This document shows, piece after piece, positions 15,565-24,901 of a DNA stretch of 64,000 nucleotides. The position numbers and the translations under genes are program-made. The notes under the pieces are model-generated. The model made no database searches. It was not told where the DNA came from and was given only the letters and a program-made list of their open reading frames with translations. The stretch comes from Geodermatophilus amargosae (lineage in GTDB: Bacteria; Actinomycetota; Actinomycetes; Mycobacteriales; Geodermatophilaceae): NCBI RefSeq assembly GCF_900116515.1, contig NZ_FPBA01000009.1, positions 62,001 to 126,000 of the forward strand. The letters are read 5' to 3'. Each line of letters starts with the position of its first letter. Within the stretch, counting starts at the first letter, position 1.

Positions 15565-17756
15565 GCCTTCTCGAGGTAGGTCGCGCGCTCGTCGGTGGCC
15601 AGTGCGGCGACCTCGGCGGCCAGGCCCGGGTGGTCGGCCAGCCCGCCACGCGTGGCGAGCAGCTCGGTCGCCTCGGCGCGGGCGGTGGCGATGAGCTCCT
15701 CGTCCTCGAGCAGGGACAGCAGCCGCAGCGTCGAGCGCTTGCCGGACTGAGCGGCGCCGAGGACGTCGCCCTCGCGGCGGGTCTCGAGGTCGAGGCGGGC
15801 CAGCTCGAAGCCGTCGGAGGTGCCGGCGACGGCGGCCAGCCGCTGCCCGGTCGCCGTCGTCTCGCGGGCCTCGGTGACCAGCAGGAACAGGCCCCGGTGC
15901 CTGCCGCGGGCGACCCGGCCGCGCAGCTGGTGCAGCTGGCTGACACCGAAGCGGTCGGCGTCCATGACGACCATGACGGTGGCGTTGGGCACGTCGACGC
16001 CGACCTCGACGACCGTCGTCGCGACGAGCACCTGCGTCTCGCCGGACGCGAAGGCCCGCATGCGCGCCTCCTTGTCCTCGGGCGTGAGCCGGCCGTGCAG
16101 GACGTCGATGCGCAGCCCCGCCAGCGGGCCCTCGCGCAGCGCCTCGGCGACGTCGAGGACCGCCAGCGGTGGGCGCCGCTCGTCCTCGCCCGCGCCCTTC
16201 TCCGGTGCTCCGTCGGCGTCCTCGGGGGCGTCGGTGTCGGCGGTGCCGGTGTCGTCGTCGCCGATCCGCGGGCAGACGACGTAGGCCTGCCGGCCGGCGG
16301 CGACCTCCTCCCGCAGCCGTTCCCAGGCGCGGCCGAGCCAGGCGGGCCTGTCGCTGACCGGCACCACCGAGCTGGCCACGCCGCCGCGGCCGCTGGGCAG
16401 CTGGCGCAGCACGGAGGTCTCCAGGTCGCCGTAGACGGTCATCGCGACCGTGCGCGGGATGGGCGTGGCGGTCATGACCAGCACGTGCGGCGGGCGGTTG
16501 CCCTTGGCGCGCAGGGCGTCGCGCTGCTCGACGCCGAAGCGGTGCTGCTCGTCGACGACGACCAGGCCGAGGTCGGCGAAGTCGACGCCCTCCTGCAGCA
16601 GCGCGTGGGTGCCGACGACGATGCCGGCGCTGCCGTCGGCCACCGCGGCACGCGCGGCCCGGCGGGCGGCGGCCTTGAGCGAGCCGGTGAGCAGCACGAC
16701 CTTCGTGCCGGCGGGGTCGCCGTCGAGCTCCCCGGCGCGGGCGAGCGGGCCGAGCATCGCGGAGATGCTCCGGGCGTGCTGCGCGGCGAGCACCTCGGTG
16801 GGCGCGAGCAGCGCGGCCTGGCCACCCGCGTCGACGACCTGCGCCATGGCCCGCAGCGCGACGACGGTCTTGCCCGAGCCGACCTCGCCCTGCAGCAGCC
16901 GGTGCATGGGGTGGTCCCGGGAGAGCTCGGCGGCGAGCTCCTCCCCCACCGCCTGCTGGCCCTCGGTCAGCGAGAAGGGCAGCGCGGCGTCGACGGCGTC
17001 GAGCAGGCCCCCGCTGCTGCGCGGGCGGGCGGTGCCGGGCTCCAGGGCGGCGGCGCGGCGGCGGGCGGCGAGCACCAGCTGCAGGATCAGCGCCTCGTCC
17101 CACTTGAGCCGCTCCCCGGCGCGCTCGACGTCGTCGGCGGTGGTGGGCCGGTGGACGTCGAGGAGGGCCGCGGGCAGGCTGAGCAGGCCGTGGCGGGTCC
17201 GCAGGTCCTGGGGCAGCGGGTCCTCGACGAAGCCGAAGCCGCCGGAGGCGTCGAGCAGCAGGCGGATCGACTTCTGGATCACCCAGCTCGAGACGTCCTT
17301 GCTCGCCGGGTAGATCGGGATGAGCGCGCGGGCCCAGTCCTCGTCGTCGTCACCGGTGATGAGGTGGAAGTCCGGGTGGGCGAACTGCTTGCTGTTCCGG
17401 TACTGGCCGACGGTGCCGGCGAACAGCCCCCAGGCGCCCTGCTGGAGCTGGCCGTGCCTGCGGTTGAAGAAGACCAGCTGCATCTCCCCGGCACCGTCGC
17501 CGACGGTGACCTCGGTGAGCGTCCCCGGCCGGCTGCGCATCTTGCGGCTGACCACCCGGCGGACCTGCGCGAGCACGGTGACCCGGTCGCCGACCTGCAG
17601 GTCGTCGAGCCGGGTCATCTCGCCGCGCGTGGCGTAGCGGCGCGGGTAGTGGCGCAGCAGGTCGCGGACGGTGCGCAGTTCGAGGGACTCGGCCATCGCC
17701 TTGGCCGTCTTGGCGCCGAGCACGCGCGCCAGGTCGGTGTCGAGGGTCACCGCCAC
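15561..17756 (-). CDS. recG: ATP-dependent DNA helicase RecG
   Basis: A 731-residue branch-migration helicase that reverses stalled replication forks. The N-terminal wedge/OB domain (GDRVTVLAQVRRV) comes first. The helicase core follows with Walker A GEVGSGKT (near residue 292), DEQH box in VVDEQHRFGVEQR, motif III MTATPIPRT and motif VI QLRGRVARG. The TRG-like C-terminal region is present. A Glu/Asp/Pro-rich insert near residues 495-525 is a lineage-type linker. It begins two bases after the stop of the FakA-like gene. Confidence 0.95.
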   Translation of the reverse strand: MAVTLDTDLARVLGAKTAKAMAESLELRTVRDLLRHYPRRYATRGEMTRLDDLQVGDRVTVLAQVRRVVSRKMRSRPGTLTEVTVGDGAGEMQLVFFNRRHGQLQQGAWGLFAGTVGQYRNSKQFAHPDFHLITGDDDEDWARALIPIYPASKDVSSWVIQKSIRLLLDASGGFGFVEDPLPQDLRTRHGLLSLPAALLDVHRPTTADDVERAGERLKWDEALILQLVLAARRRAAALEPGTARPRSSGGLLDAVDAALPFSLTEGQQAVGEELAAELSRDHPMHRLLQGEVGSGKTVVALRAMAQVVDAGGQAALLAPTEVLAAQHARSISAMLGPLARAGELDGDPAGTKVVLLTGSLKAAARRAARAAVADGSAGIVVGTHALLQEGVDFADLGLVVVDEQHRFGVEQRDALRAKGNRPPHVLVMTATPIPRTVAMTVYGDLETSVLRQLPSGRGGVASSVVPVSDRPAWLGRAWERLREEVAAGRQAYVVCPRIGDDDTGTADTDAPEDADGAPEKGAGEDERRPPLAVLDVAEALREGPLAGLRIDVLHGRLTPEDKEARMRAFASGETQVLVATTVVEVGVDVPNATVMVVMDADRFGVSQLHQLRGRVARGRHRGLFLLVTEARETTATGQRLAAVAGTSDGFELARLDLETRREGDVLGAAQSGKRSTLRLLSLLEDEELIATARAEATELLATRGGLADHPGLAAEVAALATDERATYLEKA

Positions 17757-17758
17757 GC

Positions 17759-19351
17759 CTACTCCACCCCCACCTGCAGCGGGATCACCGCACCGGCGTC
17801 GTACCGGACCACCTCGACGGTCGGGTGGGCGGCCGCCAGGTGCACGCAGACCGCGTCGCCCAGCGCGGCATCGGGACCGACGACGAGCGTGGCCATCTCA
17901 CCGCCTGCCGACAGCAGCCGGTCGAGCAGCTCGCAGGCCACCGCCGCGAGGGCCCGCCCCACCACCACGACGTCGCCCTCCGCCGCGCCCAGGGCGTCGC
18001 CCGCGCGGCACGGGCCGGCGCTGGTGAGCGCGTCCTGCCCGGCGACGGTGACCTCGGCCCAGCGGGTCGCGGCGGCGGCCTCGGCCATGGCGATGACGTC
18101 GTCGCCGAACCGGCGGGCGGGGTCGGCGACGGCGATGGCGGCCAGGCCCTGCACGGGTGAGCGGGTGGGGACCACGGCGACGTCGCGGCCGGCCTCGCGG
18201 GCACGGTCGGCGGCGCGGGCGGCCACGGGCGTCAGCGCGGGGTCGTTGGGCAGCACGACGACGTCGCCGGCGCCCGAGGCCACCATCTCGGCCAGGATCT
18301 CGTCCTCGTCGACGCCGCCGGGACCGCAGGGGACCACGCGCACGCCCTCGCCGGAGAACAGCTGCGCCAGGCCCTCGCCCGGGACGACCGCGACGACGGC
18401 GCGCCGCCCGCGCACCGGGGCGGCCGGGCGGACCGGCGCCAGCGGGGTCACCGCGATGGAGTGCGGCCGGCCGGCCTCGATGCCGGCCTCGATGGCGCCG
18501 CCGACGTCGTTGGTGTGCACGTGGACGTTCCACTGGCGGCCGGCCGGGGTGTCGACGCCGACCACCACGAGGCTGTCGCCGAGGGCTGCCAGCCGGGTGT
18601 GCAGGACCGCGACGGACGCCTCGTCCGCGTCGGCGAGCAGGTACTGCACCTCGCTGCCCGGCCCGGGCGGTGGCTGGTGCGGCACGGCCGCGGGGTCGGC
18701 CGGGCGGGTCCGGCGCGGCACGAGCGGCGGGCGGGCCGGCTCGACGCCGGTGACGGTCGCCACGAGGGCGTCGAGGACCACGCAGAAGCCGGCGCCGCCG
18801 GCATCGACCACGCCGGCGGCGCGCAGCGCGTCGAGCTGGCCGGGCGTGGCCTCCAGGGCGGTGCGGGCACCGTCGGCCGCGGCGGTGACGACGTCGGCCA
18901 GCGCGGTGCGCCCCTGGTCGACGGCGGCGACGGCGGCCTCGGCACCGGCGCGGGCGACGGTGAGCAGCGTCCCCTCCTCCGGGTCGGCGACCGCGGAGTA
19001 GGCGGTGTCGGCGGCCTTCTGCAGCGCCGCGGCCAGGCCGGGACCGTCCGCGGGCTCGTCCCCGGCCAGCTGGTCGGACAGACCGCGCAGGAGCTGGGCG
19101 AGGATCGTGCCGCTGTTGCCGCGGGCCCCGAGGACGGCGCCCCGGGTCAGGGCGGTCCAGGCCGGCTCCCCCTCCGACGCGTCGAGGGCGGCGACGGCGG
19201 CCTGCGCGGTGAGCAGCAGGTTGGTGCCGGTGTCGCCGTCGGGCACGGGGAAGACGTTGAGGTCGTCGAGGCGGCCACGGGCTCCGGACAGCGCCGTGAC
19301 CGCGGCGCGGCACCACTGGCCGACCGCGGCGTCGTCCAGCGCCTGCAGCAC
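17759..19351 (-). CDS. DAK2/DegV-type protein, FakA-like fatty-acid kinase family
   Basis: A 530-residue protein with an N-terminal DhaL (DAK2) ATP-binding domain, whose Mg/ATP motif is NVFPVPDGDTGTNLL followed by GARGNSGTILAQLLRG. A middle domain and a FakA-type C-terminal domain follow. FakA phosphorylates fatty acids presented by FakB in Gram-positive bacteria. Actinobacterial homologues next to recG (for example Rv2974c) have not been assigned a firm substrate. Start GTG at 19351 gives the family N terminus VLQALDDAAVGQWCRAA; the frame is open upstream without homology. It is head of the recG operon. Confidence 0.85.
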   Translation of the reverse strand: MLQALDDAAVGQWCRAAVTALSGARGRLDDLNVFPVPDGDTGTNLLLTAQAAVAALDASEGEPAWTALTRGAVLGARGNSGTILAQLLRGLSDQLAGDEPADGPGLAAALQKAADTAYSAVADPEEGTLLTVARAGAEAAVAAVDQGRTALADVVTAAADGARTALEATPGQLDALRAAGVVDAGGAGFCVVLDALVATVTGVEPARPPLVPRRTRPADPAAVPHQPPPGPGSEVQYLLADADEASVAVLHTRLAALGDSLVVVGVDTPAGRQWNVHVHTNDVGGAIEAGIEAGRPHSIAVTPLAPVRPAAPVRGRRAVVAVVPGEGLAQLFSGEGVRVVPCGPGGVDEDEILAEMVASGAGDVVVLPNDPALTPVAARAADRAREAGRDVAVVPTRSPVQGLAAIAVADPARRFGDDVIAMAEAAAATRWAEVTVAGQDALTSAGPCRAGDALGAAEGDVVVVGRALAAVACELLDRLLSAGGEMATLVVGPDAALGDAVCVHLAAAHPTVEVVRYDAGAVIPLQVGVE

Positions 19352-19549
19352 GGCCGGAGGGTACCCGCGGGAACCGACGGGCCCGGTCGGGTGGAAGGGA
19401 CGGGCCCGGTGGTGGTGGGAGGGACGGGTCCCGCCGCCGAGGCGACCTCGGCGACGGTCGCCCGGGCGAGCGGTTAGACTGGTCGACGGTCTTCCGGTGG
19501 CCGCCCGTGCGCCGCCGCCTGCAAACGATTCTTCTGGGAGTGATCCACC

Positions 19550-19741
19550 GTGGCTGCCGTGTGCGATGTCTGTGGCAAGGGGCCCGGTTTCGGTATGTCG
19601 GTGTCGCACTCGCACCGCCGCACGCCGCGCCGTTGGAACCCGAACATCCAGTCGGTGAAGGCGCTGGTCGCCCCCGGCAACCGCCGCCGCATCAACGCCT
19701 GCACCTCCTGCATCCGTGCGGGCAAGGTCGTCCGCGCATAG
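19550..19741 (+). CDS. rpmB: 50S ribosomal protein L28 (zinc-binding form)
   Basis: A 63-residue protein opening [20 protein letters not shown], with a second Cys pair CTSC near residue 51. This is the C-plus, zinc-ribbon version of L28. Start GTG at 19550. A possible extended -10 (TTAGACT, 19474-19480) lies about 70 bases upstream, in the divergent spacer shared with the FakA-like gene. A strong hairpin follows at 19793. Confidence 0.95.
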   Translation: MAAVCDVCGKGPGFGMSVSHSHRRTPRRWNPNIQSVKALVAPGNRRRINACTSCIRAGKVVRA

Positions 19742-19792
19742 TCGGCGCGGGCGGCACCCCCGCCCCTGAGCACGCCCCGGCTCCGGCCGGGC

Positions 19793-19823
19793 GGACCCCG
19801 GAGGTCGACGACCTCCGGGGTCC
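19793..19823. terminator. Hairpin terminator after rpmB
   Basis: GGACCCCGGAGGTCG and its exact reverse complement face each other across a single base, giving a stem of about 13 pairs with a minimal loop, 52 bases after the rpmB stop. It lies between convergent genes and may serve both strands. Confidence 0.75.
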
Positions 19824-19891
19824 TTCGCGTACGCGGGCAGCTGCCGCGCGGCCCGCACCTGCCCCCTCGAGCCGATCCCAGCAGGCCGGGC

Positions 19892-20512
19892 TCAGGCCGC
19901 GCCGATCCCCCGTGCCCGCGCCGCGGCGACGACGAGGTCCACCACCGTCTCCAGCGGCAGCGCCGTCCCGTCGACGACGAGGTGGTAGTGCCGGGCCGCG
20001 GCCGGGTCGCACCGGTAGAAGTGCCGGACGTAGGCCTGGCGGGTGGTGTCGTTGGCCTGCAGCTCGCGCCGCAGCTCGTCCTCGGGGCGGCCGTAGCGCT
20101 GCACCGCCGCGCGCAGCCGTGCCTCCGGCGGGCCGTCGAGGCGAACGTGCAGGGCGTCGGGCCGGTCGCGCAGCACCATGGCGCCGCCGCGGCCGAGCAC
20201 GACCCCGCCGGCGCCGTCGGCGATCTCGCGCAGGACCCGCTCGGTGTGCTCCCGGTAGGCCCGCTCGTCGGGCTGGCCGGCCGTCGGCACGACGCCGCCG
20301 ACCGGGTCGGGCATGGCGCCCAGCGAGGCGACGAGCCGCCACAGGCCGCGGACCACCCGCTCGTCGTTGGCCTCGGCGTCGTCCTGGGAGACACCGAGCC
20401 GGCCGGCCACCTGCGCGGGGATCGCGCGGTCGTGGAAGACCAGGCCCAGCCGCTCGGCGACGGCCGGCCCGACCTCCGGGCCGCCCGCGCCGTACGACGC
20501 GGAGATCGTCAC
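19892..20512 (-). CDS. Cytidylate-kinase-like family protein
   Basis: A 206-residue protein resembling the cytidylate kinase-like family (Cytidylate_kin2), a P-loop nucleoside-phosphate kinase fold. The N terminus reads VTISASYGAGGPEVGPAVAE, a variant P-loop (SYGAGG in place of GxxGxGKS). AERLGLVFHDRAI and LGRGGAMVLRDRPDALHVRL are typical of the family. True Cmk has a different N terminus, so the substrate is uncertain. Start GTG at 20512 is inside the GTGA overlap with the GNAT gene; a GTG nine bases upstream is an alternative. Confidence 0.78.
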   Translation of the reverse strand: MTISASYGAGGPEVGPAVAERLGLVFHDRAIPAQVAGRLGVSQDDAEANDERVVRGLWRLVASLGAMPDPVGGVVPTAGQPDERAYREHTERVLREIADGAGGVVLGRGGAMVLRDRPDALHVRLDGPPEARLRAAVQRYGRPEDELRRELQANDTTRQAYVRHFYRCDPAAARHYHLVVDGTALPLETVVDLVVAAARARGIGAA

Positions 20513-21057
20513 GACGCCCACGGCCGCTCCTCCTCCTCGTCGATGCGCCGGCCGAGGAAGACCGCCCCCGCCTCGCCGGCGTACAGGCCGTACCCCGGGA
20601 CCGGCGTGTAGCCGAGGGCCTCGTACAGCGCCAGCGCCTCGGGCTGACGGTCGCCGGAGTTGAGCACGACCGCGCGGTACCCCGACCGGCGCGCGGAGTC
20701 CTCCAGGGCGGCGACCAGCACCTGCGCCAGGCCACGGCGGCGGAAGGCGGGCACCACGTAGACCCGCTTGACCTCCGCCACGGCGGGGGCGTCGGGCTGG
20801 GCGGGGGACGTCTCGGTGTGCTGCCGCCAGGCGCCGCACCCGGCGGGCTCGCCGTCGACCTCGGCGACCAGGAACAGGCCGGCCGGCGGGGAGAACTCCC
20901 CCGGCTCCACGGCCGCGCCGTCCGGGCCGCCGTAGCGGTCGACGTACTCCTGCTGGACCCGGGCGACGAGGTCGCGGGCGACCGGGTCGTCGTAGGGCAC
21001 CGAGCGCAGGGTGGCGACCGACCCGTCGCGCAACCGCGCCTCAGCCGAAGTGGACAT
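20509..21057 (-). CDS. GNAT family N-acetyltransferase
   Basis: A 182-residue acetyltransferase. The acetyl-CoA binding motif A appears as VKRVYVVPAFRRRGLAQVLVAALEDSA (R-R-x-G-x-A type), followed by motif B VVLNSGDRQPEALALYEALGY. The acceptor substrate cannot be read from sequence. ATG at 21057 overlaps the thiL stop by 17 bases, and the end overlaps the kinase-like gene, so thiL, GNAT and kinase form one transcription unit. Confidence 0.85.
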   Translation of the reverse strand: MSTSAEARLRDGSVATLRSVPYDDPVARDLVARVQQEYVDRYGGPDGAAVEPGEFSPPAGLFLVAEVDGEPAGCGAWRQHTETSPAQPDAPAVAEVKRVYVVPAFRRRGLAQVLVAALEDSARRSGYRAVVLNSGDRQPEALALYEALGYTPVPGYGLYAGEAGAVFLGRRIDEEEERPWAS

Positions 21058-22084
21058 GCCCGGTCCTCCCCGCCCCGACCGCGACCGCGACGTCGGCCGC
21101 CGGCTCCCCGCTCACGAACACCCCCGGCTCCCCCTCCTCGACCCGCCCGACGGCCAGCCACCCGTCCGGCAGTGCCACGGACGGCGGGAAGGTCGCCAGC
21201 AGGGCGTGGTCCTCCCCGCCGGTGAGCACCCAGGCGAGCGGATCGGCGCCCAGGGCCGCCGCCACCTGCTGCAGCGGACCCGGCGGTTCCAGGGTCGCAC
21301 GCACCAGCGCGGCGCGGTCGACGTCCAGGACGACGCCGCTGTCGGAGGCCAGGTGCCCGGCGTCGGCGAGCAGCCCGTCGCTGACGTCGCACATGGCGGT
21401 GGCCCCCGCGTCGGCCGCGGCCGGCCCGGCGGCGTACGGCGGGGTCGGACGGCGGTGCGCGGTGACGACGGCCAGCGGGCTGCTGAAGCCGCGGCGCAGC
21501 ACGGCCAGCCCGCACGCCGACCAGCCCAGCCGGCCCGTGACGGCGAGGACGTCCCCCGGCCGCGCCCCCGAGCGCAGGACCGGCGCCCGCCCGCCGAGGT
21601 CGCCGAGCGCGGTCACCGACAGGACGACGGACCCGCTGTCGGGAGCCGAGGCCACCGTGTCGCCGCCGACCACCGCGGCGCCCAGCGGCGCACACTCGGC
21701 GGCCATCCCGGCGGCCACGCCCTCGAGCCAGGTGGTGGCCGTGTCGGCGGGGCAGGCCAGCCCGACCAGCAGCGCGGTGGCCACCCCGCCCATCGCGGCG
21801 ACGTCGGCCAGGTTGGCGGCGGCGGCCTTGTGACCGACGTCCTCGGCCGAGGACCAGTCGCGGCGGAAGTGCCGCCCCTCGACGAGGACGTCGGTGGTGG
21901 CCACCACCCGGCCGTCGGGCACGCGCAGCACCGCGGCGTCGTCACCGGGGCCGACCTGGGCCACCGCCGCCGAGCCCGAGCGGGCGAGCACCCGCGCGAT
22001 GACGCCGAACTCCCCCACCACCCGCACGCTGTCGGCGAGGTCGTCGCGGGGACCCAGCGGCCGGGGCCGTGTCACGGGGCGCAC
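21041..22084 (-). CDS. thiL: Thiamine-monophosphate kinase
   Basis: A 347-residue enzyme that makes thiamine diphosphate from thiamine phosphate and ATP. The AIR-synthase-fold motifs are in place: VGPGDDAAVL, TTDVLVEGRHFRRDW, NLADVAAMGG, SDGLLADAGHL and GGEDHALLATFP. Start GTG at 22084, with a second GTG three codons later as an alternative. It diverges from the Lrp-type gene across an 83-base spacer. Position near ddl and gpsA is conserved. Confidence 0.93.
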   Translation of the reverse strand: MRPVTRPRPLGPRDDLADSVRVVGEFGVIARVLARSGSAAVAQVGPGDDAAVLRVPDGRVVATTDVLVEGRHFRRDWSSAEDVGHKAAAANLADVAAMGGVATALLVGLACPADTATTWLEGVAAGMAAECAPLGAAVVGGDTVASAPDSGSVVLSVTALGDLGGRAPVLRSGARPGDVLAVTGRLGWSACGLAVLRRGFSSPLAVVTAHRRPTPPYAAGPAAADAGATAMCDVSDGLLADAGHLASDSGVVLDVDRAALVRATLEPPGPLQQVAAALGADPLAWVLTGGEDHALLATFPPSVALPDGWLAVGRVEEGEPGVFVSGEPAADVAVAVGAGRTGHVHFG

Positions 22085-22167
22085 CTGGCCGCTGGGGTAG
22101 GTTGCGATCCAGTCCGGCTGCCGGCGGCGCGCAGCCGCCGGCTCCGTCGCCCGAGGAAGGTCGTCCC

Positions 22168-22401
22168 GTGGTCCACGCCTACATCCTGATCCAGACCGAG
22201 GTCGGCAAGGCCGCCCAGGTGGCGACGACGATCAGTGAGATCGCCGGCGTGACCAAGGCGGAGGACGTCACCGGCCCCTACGACGTCATCGTCACCGCCG
22301 AGGCGCAATCGGTCGACGAGCTCGGCCGCCTGGTGGTCGCCCGCGTGCAGTCGGTCGACGGCATCACGCGCACGCTGACCTGCCCCGTCGTCAACATCTG
22401 A
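22168..22401 (+). CDS. Stand-alone Lrp/AsnC ligand-binding (RAM) domain protein
   Basis: A 77-residue protein consisting only of the Lrp/AsnC effector domain: VHAYILIQTEVGKAAQVATT, then GPYDVIVTAEAQSVDELGRL. No helix-turn-helix is present, so it cannot bind DNA by itself. Such single-domain proteins form dimers or higher oligomers and bind amino acids. GTG at 22168 is preceded by GAGGAAGG. It may act as an amino-acid sensor or partner of a full-length Lrp. Confidence 0.85.
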   Translation: MVHAYILIQTEVGKAAQVATTISEIAGVTKAEDVTGPYDVIVTAEAQSVDELGRLVVARVQSVDGITRTLTCPVVNI

Positions 22402-22405
22402 GCCG

Positions 22406-23017
22406 CTGAGCGAGGACACCCCCGCCGCCGAGGCCCCTCCCGCCGAGGGGGCAGCGGCCGCTCCGGCCCCCGCGCGGCGTCCCGATCCCCTCCGCCGGCT
22501 CGCGCTGGTCGCGACGGCGGTCGTCGTGCCGGTGCTGGTCGTCCTGGTCGTCCTGGTCAACGTCCTCGGTGGCAGCGACGACGGCGGCCAGGCCGCGGAC
22601 GTCGACGGGAGTCCGGCGCCGCAGCGCGCGGAGGACCTGCCGGTGCTGCCGGTCGAGGTCCCCCCGCCGACGCCCGAGGCCGACGCGACCTGCCCGGCGC
22701 TCATGGCCGCCCTCCCCCTCGACCTGACCGGGGAGCCGGCGCGGCTGGTCGACTCCGACACCCCCTACGCCGCCGCCTGGGGCGACCCGGCGGTCGTGCT
22801 GGTGTGCGGCGTGCCGCAACCGGCCGGCCTGGTCGCCGGCGAGGGCCTGCTGCAGATCGACCAGGTCACCTGGTCCGTCGAGCAGACCGACGAGGCCACC
22901 ACCTGGACGGCGGTCGACCGCGCCGCCTACGTGCAGGTGACGCTGCCGCCGGACGTCGACAGCGCGCCGGTCACCGTGCTGAGCGGGGTCATCGGCGACA
23001 CCCTGCCGACGCGCTAA
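22406..23017 (+). CDS. DUF3515 family membrane-anchored protein
   Basis: An actinobacterial DUF3515 protein: an N-terminal cytoplasmic tail, one membrane segment (LALVATAVVVPVLVVLVVLV) and an extracytoplasmic domain with two Cys residues (ATCPALMAAL and VLVCGVPQPAG). Orthologues lie between thiL and ddl in mycobacteria too. No standard start codon precedes the membrane segment in this frame. GTG at 22526 would cut the segment in half. CTG at 22406 (L-SEDTPAAEAPPAEG) gives a complete tail, an arginine cluster and segment, so I propose it as a rare CTG start. Function is unknown. Confidence 0.75.
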   Translation: MSEDTPAAEAPPAEGAAAAPAPARRPDPLRRLALVATAVVVPVLVVLVVLVNVLGGSDDGGQAADVDGSPAPQRAEDLPVLPVEVPPPTPEADATCPALMAALPLDLTGEPARLVDSDTPYAAAWGDPAVVLVCGVPQPAGLVAGEGLLQIDQVTWSVEQTDEATTWTAVDRAAYVQVTLPPDVDSAPVTVLSGVIGDTLPTR

Positions 23018-23024
23018 GGCCCGC

Positions 23025-23672
23025 TCAGGCCGCCGGCAGCCGGTCGAGCTGGGCCTGCACGGCGTCGTGCAGCTCGTCGCCGGCGGCCTGCTCGGTGCCC
23101 GCGACGGCGGTGACCGCGACGCTGAACACCCCGTGCGCGCACCAGGCGAAGGCCGCCGGGCCGGACAGCCCGGTCGCGGGGTCGGCCGCGGCCACGGTGA
23201 GCAGGCTGCAGCCGTCGGGCAGCGAGGACGGGCCGTGGCGCAGCACGCCGTCGTAGAGCTCGGCGTCGTTGCCGGCCAGGTCCCGGGCGTAGGTGGCCGC
23301 GCCGGTGGCGTGGTCGAACTGGTCGAGGAAGACGCTGGTCAGCGGGCCCGTCGTCGACCCCCAGAAGCGCTCCCACCCGTGCCGGTAGCCGTACTCCCGC
23401 AGCACCGCGCGCTCGCGGGCGGGGTCGTCGGAGTACGTGGCGACGTCGTCGACGGTCTTCGCGCCGGCGGACGGCTCGAGGTCGGCGTCGGGGATCCGGG
23501 GCAGGCCGGAGGGCACCTCCTCGAGCAGCAGCTCCCCGAGGTCCTCCACCGTCTCCGGGGTGACCGGAGCCGCCTCGACCTCCACCGGGGTGGCGCTGGT
23601 CGGCGTGCAGCCGGTGGCGGGCACGAGCGACGCCAGCCCGGCCAGCACGGCCGCGAGGCGGCCCGGCGTCAC
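23025..23672 (-). CDS. Putative lipoprotein of unknown function
   Basis: A 215-residue protein with a short signal peptide (RLAAVLAGLASLVPATGC) whose Cys22 fits a relaxed lipobox (A-T-G-C). The mature part has no recognised domain; it contains two further Cys (DGCSLL, AWCAHG) that could form a disulfide. GTG at 23672 overlaps the ddl stop (GTGA), so it is expressed with ddl. It converges on DUF3515 with a 7-base gap. A cell-envelope role is likely from context only. Confidence 0.7.
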   Translation of the reverse strand: MTPGRLAAVLAGLASLVPATGCTPTSATPVEVEAAPVTPETVEDLGELLLEEVPSGLPRIPDADLEPSAGAKTVDDVATYSDDPARERAVLREYGYRHGWERFWGSTTGPLTSVFLDQFDHATGAATYARDLAGNDAELYDGVLRHGPSSLPDGCSLLTVAAADPATGLSGPAAFAWCAHGVFSVAVTAVAGTEQAAGDELHDAVQAQLDRLPAA

Positions 23673-24817
23673 CGGGAGGTCCGCTGGTCCCCCGGCCGGC
23701 CCGCGCGCGCCAGCGCCGAGGCGACCAGCCGGTCCACCAGCTCGGGGTAGGACACCCCGCTGGCCGCCCACATCCGCGGGAACATCGAGATCGGCGTGAA
23801 CCCCGGCATCGTGTTGACCTCGTTGACGACCAGGCGCTCGCGGCCGTCGGGGCCGGTGCCGAGGAAGAAGTCCACCCGCGCCAGCCCCTCGCAGTCCATC
23901 GCGAGGTAGGCACGCCGGGAGGCCTCCTGCACCCTGCGCGTCTGCTCGGGCGTGAGGTCAGCCGGGACGTCGAACTCGACGGCGTCGTCGAGGTACTTGG
24001 CGTCGAAGTCGTACCAGTCGGTACCGGGCTTGAGCCGGATCTCGGCGGGCAGGCTCGCCTCGGGCGGCCCGCCGTCGCGGCCGGCCAGCACGCCGCACTC
24101 GATCTCCCGGCCCGGCACGGAGGCCTCGACGACGACCTTCGGGTCGACGGCGGCCGCGGTGGCCACCGCCTCGGGGAACTGCGCCCAGTCGGTGACCTTG
24201 GTGATGCCGATGCTCGACCCGGCCCGCGAGGGCTTGACGAACACCGGCAGCCCCAGCCGCTCGCGGTCGGCGGCCGACAGCGCACCGGGGTCGGCCGTCA
24301 GCGCCCCCTCGGCGTCGCGGAGCACCACGTGGTCGCCCTGCGGCAGCCCCGCGGCGGCCAGGAGCTTCTTGGTGAACTCCTTGTCCATCGACGCGGCGCT
24401 GGCGAAGACCCCGGACCCCACGTAGGGCAGCCCGCTCATCTCCAGCAGCCCCTGGATGGTCCCGTCCTCGCCGTAGGCGCCGTGCAGGACCGGGAAGACG
24501 ACGTCGACCTCGGTGAGCGCCGGGCCGATCGCCGCGGCCGGGTCGAGGACGGCCAGCCCGCGCCCGGCGGGGTCGCCGACCAGCGACACCGCCGTCCCGC
24601 CGGTGACCTCGGGCAGCCGGCCGGAGTCGATGGCCGTCTGCTGACCCGCGTCGGCGAGCACCCAGCGGCCGTCGCGGGCGATGCCGACCGGGACGACCTC
24701 GTAGCGCTCCGGATCGAGCGCCGCCATCACGCTCCCGGCGGAGACGCAGGAGATGGCGTGCTCCGCGCTGCGCCCCCCGAACACGACCGCGACGCGCACC
24801 CTGCCGATCCCGCTCAT
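23669..24817 (-). CDS. ddl: D-alanine--D-alanine ligase
   Basis: A 382-residue ATP-grasp enzyme that makes D-Ala-D-Ala for peptidoglycan. Visible motifs are VVFGGRSAEHAISCVSA, VFPVLHGAYGEDGTIQGLLE, the ATP-grasp lysine region VFVKPSRAGSSIGITKV and the C-terminal metal site VNEVNTMPGFTPISMFP. ATG at 24817 fits the family start. The frame is open for 334 further codons upstream, but that is antisense to the next gene. Confidence 0.95.
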   Translation of the reverse strand: MSGIGRVRVAVVFGGRSAEHAISCVSAGSVMAALDPERYEVVPVGIARDGRWVLADAGQQTAIDSGRLPEVTGGTAVSLVGDPAGRGLAVLDPAAAIGPALTEVDVVFPVLHGAYGEDGTIQGLLEMSGLPYVGSGVFASAASMDKEFTKKLLAAAGLPQGDHVVLRDAEGALTADPGALSAADRERLGLPVFVKPSRAGSSIGITKVTDWAQFPEAVATAAAVDPKVVVEASVPGREIECGVLAGRDGGPPEASLPAEIRLKPGTDWYDFDAKYLDDAVEFDVPADLTPEQTRRVQEASRRAYLAMDCEGLARVDFFLGTGPDGRERLVVNEVNTMPGFTPISMFPRMWAASGVSYPELVDRLVASALARAGRPGDQRTSR

Positions 24818-24901
24818 CGCGGCCGACCCTAGTCGACGGCATCGCGCCTCCCGCGTCTCCCGCAGGGCTGACACCCGCGCGGTGTGGGAACCTCGTCCGC
24901 G

